Position numbers and translations under genes: made by a program | Shown here: positions 1-9,012 of the stretch, piece by piece | Layout of the letters: each line of letters opens with the position of its first letter | Position numbering within the stretch: position 1 is the first letter of the stretch | Notes under the pieces: model-generated | The model's input: the letters and a program-made list of their open reading frames with translations, nothing else | Database searches by the model: none | What the model was told of the DNA's origin: nothing | Source of the DNA: QHWT01 sp963755695 | GTDB lineage: Bacteria > Acidobacteriota > Vicinamibacteria > Vicinamibacterales > 2-12-FULL-66-21 | Direction: 5' to 3' | Assembly: GCA_963755695.1 (NCBI GenBank) | Contig: CAVWLB010000003.1 | Location: 285,069 to 349,068 of the forward strand | Length of the DNA: 64,000 nt

Positions 1-111
1 GCTCGTGCGCGCATTCAAGCCGATGGGCTGTGACGGTCAACCGAGCGCGGAACATAGTCAGCATGGCCCGGTCGTCTGGCGACTGGCGAATCAGAATTGA
101 GGGAGGAATCG

Positions 112-828
112 ATGCCCGGATACCAGCCCACCAGGGGACGGAAAGTGTCCGGTCGAGAAGACGGGAGCTCGTCGCCCTCGCACACGCAACCTTCAAGCAT
201 CCCGAGCGGCCCGCACTGGATTCGATGGCTGATGATAGCGTCGGCTGCGGTTCCAGTCGCGCTTGCGGCACAAAATCCGGAACGGCTGGTGTTCGACCCG
301 GCGTCCTCGAGCCTCGTCGTCCACGTCAGTCGCAGTGGTGTCTTTGGCTTCGCCGGCCACGATCATGAGATTGCCGCCCCAATCGTCGACGGGCTGATCT
401 CGCTGGACCGCACCGACCTGAGCCGATCCACCATCATCGCGGTGTTCGACGCGACCGCATTGAAGGTCATCGGCAAAGGAGAACCAGCCGACGACGTACC
501 TGAAGTCCAGCGAGTGATGCTCAGTGACCGCATTCTCGACGTTGAGAAGTACCCAAAGATTACGTTTCGATCTGGCAAGATCTCGGTGACGCAGCGATCC
601 GAGCGATTGACGCTTCGGGTCGACGGGGAGCTCACGCTGCACGGGGTCACGCGCCCGTTGAGCGCACCTGTTGATGTGACGCTCACCTCGAAGGGACTCA
701 CCGCCACGGGGCGCGTCACGGTGCGTCAGACCGACTTCGGCATCCGTCCCGTAACTGCGGGGGCCGGTACGGTCAAGGTGAAGGACGAGGTCGAGATCGT
801 GTTCACGATCGTCGGTCGCCCTAAGTGA
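112..828 (+). CDS. YceI-like secreted protein
   Basis: Likely a lipid- or isoprenoid-binding periplasmic protein of the YceI family; the ligand is unknown. A hydrophobic segment near residues 37-52 (LMIASAAVPVALAA) looks like a signal sequence placed unusually far from the start. The mature part shows the family pattern of a long beta barrel, with FGFAGHDHEI early, EVQRVMLSDRILDVEKYP in the middle and GELTLHGVTRPL before a C-terminal TDFGIRP stretch. I chose ATG 112 because GGGAGGA lies just upstream; a TTG at 97 is possible. It stands alone, with a 7-bp hairpin directly after the stop. Family call is confident, the exact start is not. Confidence 0.85.
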   Translation: MPGYQPTRGRKVSGREDGSSSPSHTQPSSIPSGPHWIRWLMIASAAVPVALAAQNPERLVFDPASSSLVVHVSRSGVFGFAGHDHEIAAPIVDGLISLDRTDLSRSTIIAVFDATALKVIGKGEPADDVPEVQRVMLSDRILDVEKYPKITFRSGKISVTQRSERLTLRVDGELTLHGVTRPLSAPVDVTLTSKGLTATGRVTVRQTDFGIRPVTAGAGTVKVKDEVEIVFTIVGRPK

Positions 829-831
829 GCG

Positions 832-851
832 CTGGCACAGCTTCGTGCCAG
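832..851. terminator. Hairpin after the YceI gene
   Basis: CTGGCAC and GTGCCAG form a perfect 7-bp stem with a 6-base loop, beginning four bases after the YceI stop codon. No U tract follows, so it may be an mRNA 3' stabiliser or a weak terminator rather than a classic Rho-independent one. Confidence 0.4.
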
Positions 852-1074
852 TTGATGAGCCCGCCCACGTAGAGCGTTGAGATGGACGCGAGGCACATCG
901 CTGTCGCCTGTCTTTGCGATCCGTGGTGAAAGGCCACTTCTGAATTTTGCCCATGGGCCTAGTCGATTCTCCCGGCTACTCAAGTCAACGGCAACGCCTT
1001 ACTGTGAGTGAGATCGGGAACGAGCCATGGCCGATGTCATCGTCAACCGTCGACACACGGAGGAGAGTTACGTC

Positions 1075-1560
1075 ATGAAAAGGTCGCTGACACTCGTGAT
1101 CGCCCTTTGCTGCGTCGCTCTCGCGACGACAACCGCTGCGGGCTTGTCTGGCAGGCAGGACACTCAGGCCTCGCAGGAGGATCGCGATCGATTCGTCGGC
1201 GCGTGGCGACTCGCATGGCTCGAAGAACCGAGCGCAGACGGCAAGATCCACAGGGCCGACTGCACGGGCCTCTTCGTCTTCACTCGCGACGGGCACGCGT
1301 CGGTGCAGGTGATGTACCGAAAACCCGGCGGCGGCGACGCAGGATCGATTCAGTACGCGCAGGGCGGATACGAAGCCTCGTATGGCCGATATGACGTCGA
1401 CGAACGCACGCATACGTGGGCGTTCCACGTCGAAGGGGCACTTGTTCGCAGTCTGGTCGGAAAGGAACTGAAGCGTCTGTACGAGTTTTCGGGGAATCAA
1501 TTGATCGTCAAGCCGTCCAGCACCAACGAACACTGGCGGGTGGCGTGGGAACGGTACTGA
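1075..1560 (+). CDS. Secreted lipocalin-like domain protein
   Basis: A 161-residue protein with a clear signal peptide (MKRSLTLVIALCCVALATTTAAG) followed by a lipocalin-like domain: FVGAWRL near the start of the barrel, GLFVFTRDGHASVQVMY, YGRYDVDERTHTWAFHVEG, then a C-terminal strand ending NEHWRVAWERY. Small bacterial relatives are annotated lipocalin-like (DUF4488/Lipocalin_5 type); the ligand is unknown. ATG 1075 is preferred over the longer frame because GGAGGAG precedes it and it begins the signal peptide. It lies 26 bp upstream of the aldo/keto reductase gene and may be co-transcribed with it. Confidence 0.75.
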   Translation: MKRSLTLVIALCCVALATTTAAGLSGRQDTQASQEDRDRFVGAWRLAWLEEPSADGKIHRADCTGLFVFTRDGHASVQVMYRKPGGGDAGSIQYAQGGYEASYGRYDVDERTHTWAFHVEGALVRSLVGKELKRLYEFSGNQLIVKPSSTNEHWRVAWERY

Positions 1561-1586
1561 CGAGAGATCTCACACGAGGCACCACG

Positions 1587-2582
1587 ATGAAGAAGCGCAC
1601 GCTCGGGAAGAGCGGTCTTGACGTGTCAGCGATTGGGCTCGGCTGCATGGGCATGAGTTGGTCCTACAGCCCGATTCCTGACAGGAACCAAATGCTGTCC
1701 CTGCTTCGGGCAGCCGTCGATCGCGGAGTGACGTTCTTCGACACGGCGGAAGTCTACGGTCCCGGCGCGAACGAAGAGCTCGTCGGCGAAGCCCTTACAC
1801 CGTTCCGCGGGAAGGTAGTGATCGCGACGAAGTTCGGATGGGCACCCGGCGCGGAAGACGAGACACGATGGAGTCGTCTCGACAGCCGGCCCGAACATAT
1901 CAAACGAGTTGTCGAGGGCTCACTCGCACGATTGAGGGTCGATGCGATTGACCTGTACTACCAGCACCGCGTCGACCCGGACGTCCCCATCGAGGAGGTC
2001 GCGGGGGCCGTGAAGGATCTGGTCCAGCAAGGCAAGGTGAAGCACTTCGGGCTCTCTGAGGCCGCCGCGAAGACGATTCGTCGCGCCCACGCAGTGCAGC
2101 CGGTGACCGCAGTGCAGAGCGAGTACTCGCTCTGGTATCGCGAGCCTGAGAGAGAAGTACTACCGACTCTCGAGGAGCTCGGCATCGGCTTCGTGCCGTT
2201 CAGTCCCCTCGGGAAGGGGTTCCTCACCGGCAAGATCGACGAAACCACGAGCTTCGATAGCTCTGATTTCCGAACCACCGTTCCACGCTTTAACGCGGAG
2301 AATCGCAAGGCTAATCACGCACTGATCGACCGGCTGCAGGCGATCGCGCAACGCAAGCACGCCACGCCCGGTCAGATTGCGCTGGCCTGGCTCCTGGCGC
2401 AGAGACCGTGGATTGTTCCGATTCCTGGGACGACGAAACTGCATCGGCTGGAAGAGAACATCGACGCTGGAGACGTGGAGCTCACCGCGAACGACCTCGC
2501 CGACATCGAGAGCGCCGTATCACAGATCAGGGTCCAGGGCGCTCGGTATCCCGAGGCGATGGAGCGAATGAGCAATCGCTGA
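1587..2582 (+). CDS. Aldo/keto reductase
   Basis: A 331-residue NADPH-dependent aldo/keto reductase of the YajO/IolS-like group; it reduces carbonyl compounds in the cytoplasm but the substrate cannot be read from sequence. The catalytic tetrad is visible: Asp in FFDTAEVYG, Tyr in the same motif, Lys in IATKFGW and His in YYQHRVD. The C-terminal cofactor motif PIPGTTKLHRLEEN is intact and the length is normal. The start at ATG 1587 gives the standard MKKRTLGKSGL N-terminus. It is convergent with the cytochrome-like gene 2588-3100, only 5 bp away. Confidence 0.93.
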   Translation: MKKRTLGKSGLDVSAIGLGCMGMSWSYSPIPDRNQMLSLLRAAVDRGVTFFDTAEVYGPGANEELVGEALTPFRGKVVIATKFGWAPGAEDETRWSRLDSRPEHIKRVVEGSLARLRVDAIDLYYQHRVDPDVPIEEVAGAVKDLVQQGKVKHFGLSEAAAKTIRRAHAVQPVTAVQSEYSLWYREPEREVLPTLEELGIGFVPFSPLGKGFLTGKIDETTSFDSSDFRTTVPRFNAENRKANHALIDRLQAIAQRKHATPGQIALAWLLAQRPWIVPIPGTTKLHRLEENIDAGDVELTANDLADIESAVSQIRVQGARYPEAMERMSNR

Positions 2583-2587
2583 ACTGA

Positions 2588-3100
2588 CTAGCCCTTTGGC
2601 GGCGCGAAGACTTGGTTGGGATAGGGATTCGTCTCTGGACGCTGCACGCGATTGAACCCGAAGTTGGTTGCCTGGTGGCAGTTGTTACATGCAGCGGTCA
2701 ACGCGTCGTACGTTCGCGCAAACGCGCCAGTGTCCTTCCGGTTGACGGCGGCTCGCAGATCGGCAAGCGGCTGCGTGATCATGTGGGGGATCGCGTCCTT
2801 CGGAGCGACCGGTGAATCCTTGTGCGTCGGATGCCACTTGACGACATCATCGAAGCCTTCACTGAGTTCGTCCAGCTCGTATGCTGCCAGTTCCCAATTT
2901 CCAGCCTGTCCGGCCAGCCACAGCTTCGTATGACGCATCTGCTGGAGTGCCATCAGCTCGCCGAGGCCAGGCGCATATACTTCCGAAGCCGCAGAGGGTG
3001 CACCGCTTCCCGCGGACGATCGTTGCCCGCACGCCACACCTGCCAACGTCAGCGCAGCTGCGAGTAGAGGCGTGAGTCTCTGACGCTTGATGTCAAACAT
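2588..3100 (-). CDS. Small exported c-type cytochrome
   Basis: A 170-residue exported protein with one haem c attachment motif, CNNCH, close to the C-terminus, in the context of a four-helix cytochrome c-prime-like fold (KWHPTHKDS, ITQPLADLRAA, ARTYDALTAACNNCH). The N-terminus (LLAAALTLAGVACG) may be a lipoprotein signal, although the -3 residue is Gly rather than Leu. A role in electron transfer is inferred. Genes with this single C-terminal CxxCH are common in soil Acidobacteriota. No operon partner is evident. Confidence 0.75.
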   Translation of the reverse strand: MFDIKRQRLTPLLAAALTLAGVACGQRSSAGSGAPSAASEVYAPGLGELMALQQMRHTKLWLAGQAGNWELAAYELDELSEGFDDVVKWHPTHKDSPVAPKDAIPHMITQPLADLRAAVNRKDTGAFARTYDALTAACNNCHQATNFGFNRVQRPETNPYPNQVFAPPKG

Positions 3101-3406
3101 CGGTGGTCACCTCGACGAGCTCGGGGGCAACTGTCAACTCGTCGCTGGAACCTAATGATATAACCGTGTCATCTCGTGATTTCGTCGAGCGATGACGCGC
3201 GAACCACTTCGACAGAGCGAGGCCGTATGCCGGAGGCGAGAGAGTCACCTCCGATAGCGGACACGCAACGCAAGGTGCGGGCGAGGTCCACGCTGTGCGC
3301 TTTCCGTGAGGATCACTTCCTCGATAGTCGAGGACCCGTCGTGGCGCTGCCACTGTTCTTGGTGGAGCGGAATCGGCGACGGGACGCCGGACGGTAGAAT
3401 GGCTAG
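3101..3406. other. Intergenic, no gene seen
   Basis: Short frames on both strands lack start contexts or recognisable domains. The stretch separates two genes that diverge from it and probably holds their promoters, though I see no convincing consensus elements. Confidence 0.4.
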
Positions 3407-3858
3407 ATGTCCGCCGTCGCGATCCGTCCGGCGCTGCACGCCGAGCGTTCGACACTGGAGGCGCTGCAGTGGCGCGCGTCACTCGCCAACCGAGGCGATC
3501 GTGACGCTCTACTCGCGAATCCGGACGCGATCGCGCTGCCGGTCCAGCAAATCCGGATGGTCACGTGTTCGTGGCAGACCGCGACGGCGTGATAGTCGGC
3601 TTCGCCGCGGTCCTGCCGCGGCCGGATGGAGACGCCGAACTCGATGCGCTGTTCGTCGAGCCGAGTCTCTGGAAACAAGGGGTCGGGCGACTGTTGGTCG
3701 ACCGCTGCGCCGAGGTCGCTCGCTGCCGTGCGTCGCGCATCCTGCACGTCGTCGGCAACCCTCACGCGGAGGGCTTCTATGCCGCGTGCGGCTTCCGCGC
3801 TACGGGAGTCGTCGCGACACGATTCGGCGCAGGTCTCTCGATGGAGCGCGGGCTATAA
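3407..3858 (+). CDS. GNAT acetyltransferase, frame broken by one missing base
   Basis: A GCN5-related N-acetyltransferase of about 150 residues. The first half (MSAVAIRPALHAERSTLEAL) is in one frame and the second half, with the acetyl-CoA site motif WKQGVGRLLVDR and the GFYAACGF C-terminal motif, in another. The frames join cleanly as IRDGHVFVADRDGVIVG if one G is restored near 3555 (ATCCGGATGG read as ATCCGGGATGG). A sequencing deletion is the simplest explanation, a recent pseudogene the alternative. Another GNAT gene follows in the opposite orientation. Confidence 0.75.
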
Positions 3859-3868
3859 CGGGCGCCGG

Positions 3869-4441
3869 CTACTCGAGAGGCTTAGTCAATACGTGCGCGT
3901 GCTCGCCGAATCCCTGCCTCGTGTAGAACCTGCGGGCGCCTTTGTTCTTGTCCAGTACTCCCAGGCGCATCACGTGCGCCCCTTCGCTGCGAGCGAAGCG
4001 TTCCGCTTCAGCCATCAGCATGCTCGCCACGCCGCGGCGGCGGTGCTCCGGTTTCACGTAGAGTTCGTGGATCCATGCGAACGGAGCCGGATCCTCGGGC
4101 GACTCGCCGCGCGTCGTGGCCACGACGCAGACGAACCCGGCGGCCTGGTCGGCGCAGTGCGCCATGATGATGCACCCGTTGTGGACGGCACACTCCGTTT
4201 CCAGGTACGTCATGTAGTCTGTGACGACCGTGTCGCCGTCCGGCCACGACGGCTCGAGGCTGCGGTGAAAGTTCTGCTGGTCGATGACGCACTCCCGCAG
4301 CGCCCGTGCGTCACGATCCGCGTCGAAGCGCCGGATAACCACTCGAGGTGCCTCTCCGTCCGCTGTGTCGCGAACGTCGCCGGCGGCGAACTCGCCCGCA
4401 CGAAACATCTGTCCCTCCGCATCTACGACGTGAATAAGCAT
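3869..4441 (-). CDS. GNAT-family N-acetyltransferase
   Basis: A 190-residue acetyltransferase. Residues about 35-185 form the GNAT fold: the beta-4 strand FAWIHELYVKPEHRRRGVAS carries the R/Q-x-x-G-x-A/G acetyl-CoA pyrophosphate motif, followed by MLMAEAERFARSEG and the terminal KGARRFYTRQGF. The substrate is unknown. The first 35 residues are not typical of the family and the true start could be internal. It converges on the broken GNAT gene upstream, 10 bp between stops; the two proteins are not close paralogues. Confidence 0.85.
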   Translation of the reverse strand: MLIHVVDAEGQMFRAGEFAAGDVRDTADGEAPRVVIRRFDADRDARALRECVIDQQNFHRSLEPSWPDGDTVVTDYMTYLETECAVHNGCIIMAHCADQAAGFVCVVATTRGESPEDPAPFAWIHELYVKPEHRRRGVASMLMAEAERFARSEGAHVMRLGVLDKNKGARRFYTRQGFGEHAHVLTKPLE

Positions 4442-4570
4442 GATATTCGACCGTGCCCGAGATCATAGGCGAGGTCACGTCCCAACAGCGCTGCCGTCTC
4501 TCGACGGATCGAGCATAACCAGCGATGTCGGGCGGGGAATCAGATTCGACTCCCCGTCACGTACCTGCGT

Positions 4571-5659
4571 TCAGTTGCGATCCCGATCGCCAGCCGGAAC
4601 GATGGCGACGCCGTTGGCATTGGGAACACCAAGCGTGATCGGCGTCCCGACCGCGGTGAGCTCGCCAAAGGTGTTGTATCGGAAAAACGACAAGTGGGAT
4701 TGGCCGGCGCCATGGTCAATCACACCAAGGACGCCCGCGTCCGCATCGATGTCGGCCGGTGCGCCTCCGGTAGCGATGCTTGCAGCCACTGGGCTGTCCA
4801 CGAACACATTGTTCCCTGTGCCAACCAACCGGCTGATGGTCTGGCTGCCGGTGTTGGCGGTGAACACGTACTTCCCCACCCGGGTCGCCCAGCAATCAGC
4901 CGCCTGGCCGGCGCCCACGACCGATGTAAACGCGCCGTCGCGGAACAGTCCGTCCTGGTTGGAGTGCGCGAGGGTGATGACGGCGGTACCGTCTGGATAC
5001 ACCGAAAAGCCAAACGGAGTCAGCGTGCCCGCGGGCGCTGACACCGCGACCGGGGGCGCGCCGCTGACCGCCCCATCATGGAGCCGTACGACGTCGACGG
5101 TGCCCGGCTCCGGATCGGTCTTCAAGGTGACCAGCACTTGATGGCGGTCGATCACGCCCACTTGCGCCGTGCTGCCGTTGGGCGGCTCGCCTCCTCCGAC
5201 CAGCTCCAGTCCGGTCGTGCCGTCGAGCCACGCCACTGTGTTCTGATGCAGCGCGAACGAGTCGACAGTGGCCGCGCCGGCGACGTACATGTGATCGTTT
5301 CCGAAATCCACACTCACTGGTGCGCTGGTGGTGGAGACCACTTTGTCGAACTTCAGGATGTCGCCGTCGCGTCTGAACACGGCGACGGTATTCGAGCCGT
5401 TATTGACGGCCGCAATCAGCTCGCCGCCGAACTGTTTGACGCCCCGCGCGTTACCGCCCGCGCCGCCCTTGCCGTGCGTCGACAGGGTCTGGAGTAACGC
5501 GTGCGTGTCGGCGTCGTAAACGTCGATCCGGTTTTCAATTGGATCGTTGGTCATCGTGACCGCCAGCGTTCGGCCATGATGTTCGGCGCCAACGGCGGAA
5601 GCGCCGGCGGCACATGCCAGCACAACTGCCGCACTGCACAAAGCAACCCGCTTAGACAT
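4571..5659 (-). CDS. Secreted beta-propeller protein (lactonase/YVTN-like)
   Basis: A 362-residue exported protein with a signal peptide (LCSAAVVLACAAGASAVGA) and repeated blade-like units such as NRIDVYDADTHALLQ, NTVAVFRRDGDILKF, DGLFRDGAFTSVVG and GSQTISRLVGTGNN. The pattern is that of a 7-bladed YVTN/lactonase propeller; no catalytic residues can be assigned with certainty. It probably acts outside the cytoplasmic membrane. The start is well defined by the signal peptide. The 300-bp region upstream contains an AT-rich inverted repeat. Confidence 0.75.
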   Translation of the reverse strand: MSKRVALCSAAVVLACAAGASAVGAEHHGRTLAVTMTNDPIENRIDVYDADTHALLQTLSTHGKGGAGGNARGVKQFGGELIAAVNNGSNTVAVFRRDGDILKFDKVVSTTSAPVSVDFGNDHMYVAGAATVDSFALHQNTVAWLDGTTGLELVGGGEPPNGSTAQVGVIDRHQVLVTLKTDPEPGTVDVVRLHDGAVSGAPPVAVSAPAGTLTPFGFSVYPDGTAVITLAHSNQDGLFRDGAFTSVVGAGQAADCWATRVGKYVFTANTGSQTISRLVGTGNNVFVDSPVAASIATGGAPADIDADAGVLGVIDHGAGQSHLSFFRYNTFGELTAVGTPITLGVPNANGVAIVPAGDRDRN

Positions 5660-5754
5660 ATCGCTCTCGTCCTTTCACATATGAATTCGTTTACGGTCGC
5701 ACTTCCCGTCGATCGAGCCGCAACCTTCGAAGTGTAGATAGCCGTTCCGCCTCC

Positions 5755-5821
5755 AAATATTCCCGAGGGCTTCGAATGCCATCAGGCGAGCCCTGGCCGC
5801 ACACCGAACCTCGGAATATTT
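5755..5821. promoter_or_regulatory. AT-rich inverted repeat between divergent genes
   Basis: AAATATTCCCGAGG at 5755-5768 and CCTCGGAATATTT at 5809-5821 are inverted copies differing by one inserted C, separated by 40 bp. It sits between the propeller gene (minus) and the ECF sigma gene (plus), a natural place for a shared operator. Confidence 0.45.
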
Positions 5822-5985
5822 CTGGCTCTAGCGGGTATCTAGGTCCAGGTAAGCCCCACGATTGAGCGGGTCGACGTCGTTGCGGCGAAGCTACCCGGTT
5901 GAGTTGAAAGGCTGGATCCGCAGTCGGAAATAGATCGTCGTATCGATCGCATGATCTCGATCGATGCGACCCTGGCGGGACGTTG

Positions 5986-6543
5986 ATGGCACGGATGCCA
6001 GCGCAAATCGCCGCTGACCAGACGTGGGCTGCCTTCGAGGCGGAGGCTCTACCTCATGTCGATCGCCTGTTCCGCCTGGCCATGTGGCTCGAAGGCAATC
6101 GGTCCGAGGCCGAGGATCTGGTGCAGGAGACGATGATGCAGGCGCTTCAATCATTTCATCGCTTCCAGCCGGGAACGAACTGTCGTGCCTGGCTGACGAC
6201 GATTCTTCAGCACGTGCGCAGCAATCGGCGCCGTGCGCGCGGTCGGTCACCGCTCGTCGACGATCCAGAGGACCGGATTGGACTGGCGACTCCATTCGTG
6301 CCGCCGGTGCCGCAGCAGTTGACAGACGAGGATCTGCTCGGCGCGCTGCGGCGGATTCCGGCTCCGTTTCAGGAAGTGATCGTCCTGTGCGACGTGGAGG
6401 AATTGACGTATAAGGAAATTGCCGACGCGCTGGAGATTCCGATCGGAACCGTGATGTCACGACTCCACCGTGGCCGAGCGCTGCTTCGCGCCGAGCTCGG
6501 CGCGTCGACACGCGCGTTCGGCGGTCGGAGGGCCGAAACCTGA
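5986..6543 (+). CDS. ECF RNA polymerase sigma factor
   Basis: A sigma-70 family, extracytoplasmic-function sigma factor of about 185 residues. Region 2 is seen as FRLAMWLEGNRSEAEDLVQETMMQAL and WLTTILQHVRSNRRR; region 4 as PAPFQEVIVLCDVEELTYKEIADALEIPIGTVMSRLHRGR. The start is taken at ATG 5986; TTG 5983 is in frame. The gene is followed after 8 bp by a zinc-binding anti-sigma factor, a standard autoregulated pair. Its regulon is not visible. Confidence 0.94.
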   Translation: MARMPAQIAADQTWAAFEAEALPHVDRLFRLAMWLEGNRSEAEDLVQETMMQALQSFHRFQPGTNCRAWLTTILQHVRSNRRRARGRSPLVDDPEDRIGLATPFVPPVPQQLTDEDLLGALRRIPAPFQEVIVLCDVEELTYKEIADALEIPIGTVMSRLHRGRALLRAELGASTRAFGGRRAET

Positions 6544-6551
6544 GGCAACCC

Positions 6552-7376
6552 ATGGAATGCCGCGACGTACGTGAGCTGGCCGATTCGTTTCTCGGTGAAG
6601 AGCTCCTCACCGAGACGAATCACGAGATCCTGCGTCACCTGGAGACGTGTCCGGTGTGCCGCGCCGATCTCGACGCGCGCCGCGCGTTGCGCGACGGGGT
6701 GCGACGGGCCTTTCACAATGCAGCCGACCTCGATCCGCGCCCTGAATTCATCGCGGGGTTGCGAACCACGCTCCAGGACACCGCCTATCAGGCGCGGGCT
6801 CGTCGCGGCATCCGATTGCAAGGATGGTGGGCGCTCGCGGCGACGGTGCTGCTGGCGGTAACGGTCGGTCTTGCGTATCGAGGCCGCGAATGGATTGCAG
6901 CGACCGGGGCGCTCGCGCGCGCCGCCGTCGGCGATCATCTCAATTGCGCGCTGCACTTCCGGTTGGCAGAAAGGCCAATCTCGCTCGAAGACGCCGCAAT
7001 TCGCTATGGCCCCGCGTATCGCGTCCTCGAGAACCTGCCGCCCGAGGACGTGATGACGGCGGTTGGTCCGGCGCGCGTTCTCGAGCGCCATGCATGCGTG
7101 TATGGAGGGCGGCGATTCGCGCACATCGTGTTCGAATTTCGGGGCCAGCGCGTGTCGTTGCTCGTGACCGCCGCCGAGCGAAGTCTGCAACTGAAGCTTC
7201 CGGGCGATGCGCTCCCCCACGTGACGTCAGCGGGACGAATCGACGACATTGCCGTCGTCTCCTTTCGTGCGTCGAGTCACATGGTCTTCTTCGCCGGTAA
7301 TGTGCCACAAGCCGACCTGATGAAGCTGGCTGACGCGGTCGCAGAGCCCCTCTACAGCGAGCTCGTTCGCGTGTGA
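6552..7376 (+). CDS. Anti-sigma factor with zf-HC2/ZAS domain and one TM helix
   Basis: The first 45 residues form a zinc-finger anti-sigma domain: MECRDVREL, then HLETCPVC giving the H-x3-C-x2-C zinc motif. One transmembrane helix lies at about residues 95-115 (GWWALAATVLLAVTVGLAYRG), followed by a periplasmic domain of roughly 160 residues with HLNCALHFRLAERP and HACVYGGRRFAHIVFEF. Such proteins hold the cognate sigma factor at the membrane and release it on a redox or envelope signal. The conserved Cys/His residues in the periplasmic part suggest sensing, which is inference. Co-transcribed with the sigma gene. Confidence 0.9.
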   Translation: MECRDVRELADSFLGEELLTETNHEILRHLETCPVCRADLDARRALRDGVRRAFHNAADLDPRPEFIAGLRTTLQDTAYQARARRGIRLQGWWALAATVLLAVTVGLAYRGREWIAATGALARAAVGDHLNCALHFRLAERPISLEDAAIRYGPAYRVLENLPPEDVMTAVGPARVLERHACVYGGRRFAHIVFEFRGQRVSLLVTAAERSLQLKLPGDALPHVTSAGRIDDIAVVSFRASSHMVFFAGNVPQADLMKLADAVAEPLYSELVRV

Positions 7377-7446
7377 TGGCGTCGCGCGACAGCTTAGTGG
7401 CGATTCACGCTGCTGAGCGGCCGCACGCGCGATGGACCGTCCGTTT

Positions 7447-7869
7447 CTACGCCGTCGACCGGGCGGACGCCCCAGCGGTTTGCCTGGTGGCTGTGTTCGG
7501 CGGCGTGACGAGGCTGAAGATATTGCCGTCCGGGTCCTTGAACCACGCGGCCTTCATCGTCCCGGCCACGTGAAGGTCGCCCTGCCGGGTCATGTTCGGC
7601 AAATCGTAATGCTCGAAGCTGACTCCGCGGCCCTTCAGAGTCTTCACGATATCTTCCACCTCGTCGGCCACCCAGGTCACCGCTGTCGCCTTGTTCGTAC
7701 CGGCGTATTGCGAACGGTAGACGAACAACGTGGACCCTCCACTCTTGAAAGCGAGCACTTCCTCGTTCTCCATGATCTTCGTCAACCCGAGCGTCTGCTC
7801 GTAGAACTTCCTCGCACTTTCGAGACTCTTGACCGCAACGGTCGCAACGGCATCCTTATCGCTGAGCAT
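7447..7869 (-). CDS. VOC-family (glyoxalase-like) protein
   Basis: A 140-residue vicinal-oxygen-chelate protein with the paired beta-alpha-beta-beta-beta modules: DAVATVAVKSLESARKFYEQTLGL in the first, VEDIVKTLKGRGVSFE and KAAWFKDPDGNIFSLV in the second. Metal-ligand positions resemble glyoxalase/bleomycin-resistance proteins; the reaction is not predictable. The start at MLSDKDAV is chosen because AAGGAGAG precedes it. The last 15 residues are low complexity. It converges on the anti-sigma gene. Confidence 0.88.
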   Translation of the reverse strand: MLSDKDAVATVAVKSLESARKFYEQTLGLTKIMENEEVLAFKSGGSTLFVYRSQYAGTNKATAVTWVADEVEDIVKTLKGRGVSFEHYDLPNMTRQGDLHVAGTMKAAWFKDPDGNIFSLVTPPNTATRQTAGASARSTA

Positions 7870-8235
7870 CGTGGTCTCTCCTTGGTTGAGCGCTCTCGCG
7901 AGATTCGCCCCATCGCGACGGAGCGGTGCGGGAGCGCATTGTAAGAATCCAAGCAAGCGGCGATCCGAGATGTCCTTCGACTAGCCGAGCTCGAGCGAGC
8001 TCGACGCGAGCGCTGGCGGAACAGATGCCATTCCTGTCGAGGAAACTGCTAGGAATCGATGGCGAGGACAGTGACCTGCGGCTTTCGAGGCCGTGTTGGA
8101 TTGCTCATGTGGCGAACGAGATCACACAACGCCACATTTACGGTAGTTTAGATCATTCAATTATCTCAGCCGTTCGGCGTCGATGGCGAGATCGGCGAGG
8201 GCCGCCACTGAACTCACTCGGCTGGCACTTCTGCA
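7870..8235. other. Intergenic, no gene seen
   Basis: No frame with recognisable protein features. It separates the VOC and MarR genes, both leftward; base composition is locally more AT-rich around 8120-8165, compatible with a promoter for the VOC gene, but I cannot name one. Confidence 0.35.
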
Positions 8236-8694
8236 CTAGCGGCGGCGTGATGCGACGCCCGCCGAGGGAGCGAATGTCAATTTGGCCAGCATGCGCTCGA
8301 GCGCTTCGAGGTCTGCGCGCTCGAGACGCTCGAATTCCGGCGGCGGCTGATGGAACTCTTGGAGCAGATCCGTCCGCGTCTTTTCGCCCTTGCGGGTCAG
8401 CACGACCAGCTTGACACGTTTGTCGTGCACTAGCGGCTGTCGGCGCGCAACGCCCAATTCTTCGAGGCGATCGACGATGAACGTGGCGTTCGATGGGTCG
8501 CACTGCCACTCGTCAGCCAACGATCGCATCGACCGCCCGGTTCGCGGGTCGAGGCTGAACAGGGCGCGCGAATCGTTGGGCGTCAATCCCCGTCGCGCCA
8601 GGCTCGCCGTTCTGACAGGTGCTGAACGGACGAGCAAATCGAACAGCATCTGCCAAACCCGCCGCGCCAGTGCCTCAGTAGCCGACTTCGTCAT
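8236..8694 (-). CDS. MarR-family transcriptional regulator
   Basis: A 152-residue winged-helix regulator. The HTH and wing are visible in RSMRSLADEWQCDPSNATFIVDRLEELGVARRQ and VHDKRVKLVVLTRKGEKTR, and the N- and C-terminal helices that form the dimer interface are complete. MarR proteins usually repress their own gene and a neighbour until a phenolic or oxidising ligand binds. The DJ-1-like gene diverges from it across a 318-bp region, and an inverted repeat at 8755-8772 is a candidate operator. Confidence 0.9.
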   Translation of the reverse strand: MTKSATEALARRVWQMLFDLLVRSAPVRTASLARRGLTPNDSRALFSLDPRTGRSMRSLADEWQCDPSNATFIVDRLEELGVARRQPLVHDKRVKLVVLTRKGEKTRTDLLQEFHQPPPEFERLERADLEALERMLAKLTFAPSAGVASRRR

Positions 8695-8754
8695 GTGTCA
8701 CATTCGAGCCCATGCGGTTCGCGAACCAATGAGTTTGACGGATCGCCCTGATAG

Positions 8755-8772
8755 TTGATACCACTAAATCAA
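8755..8772. promoter_or_regulatory. Candidate MarR operator
   Basis: TTGAT (8755-8759) and ATCAA (8768-8772) are inverted arms with 8 bp between, set in an AT-rich patch 60 bp upstream of the MarR start. The size suits a MarR dimer site; assignment to this regulator is inference. Confidence 0.4.
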
Positions 8773-9012
8773 TCGGCGATCGTAACATGGAAGTCACCAC
8801 GTCCGTTCTCATCGGCGGCGGCAGCGATCTCAAGGACGTGGCGGATCGTTTGCGGCGGCGTTTGGTGTGGGGGCCGACGGCGCGGTGCTGATTCGGCGCC
8901 CACGGGTTCATTGCGTGGCGCCATGCGACGGCGGCGGACGGCGCGAAGGCACTGGACAGGCCTTCGAACGACTCTGGATACGAACTGCAGTCAACACAGG
9001 GGAACACGTCGA

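Noticed and set aside
3306..3926. 206-residue Arg-rich frame
   Set aside because: Shadow of the broken GNAT gene in another frame.
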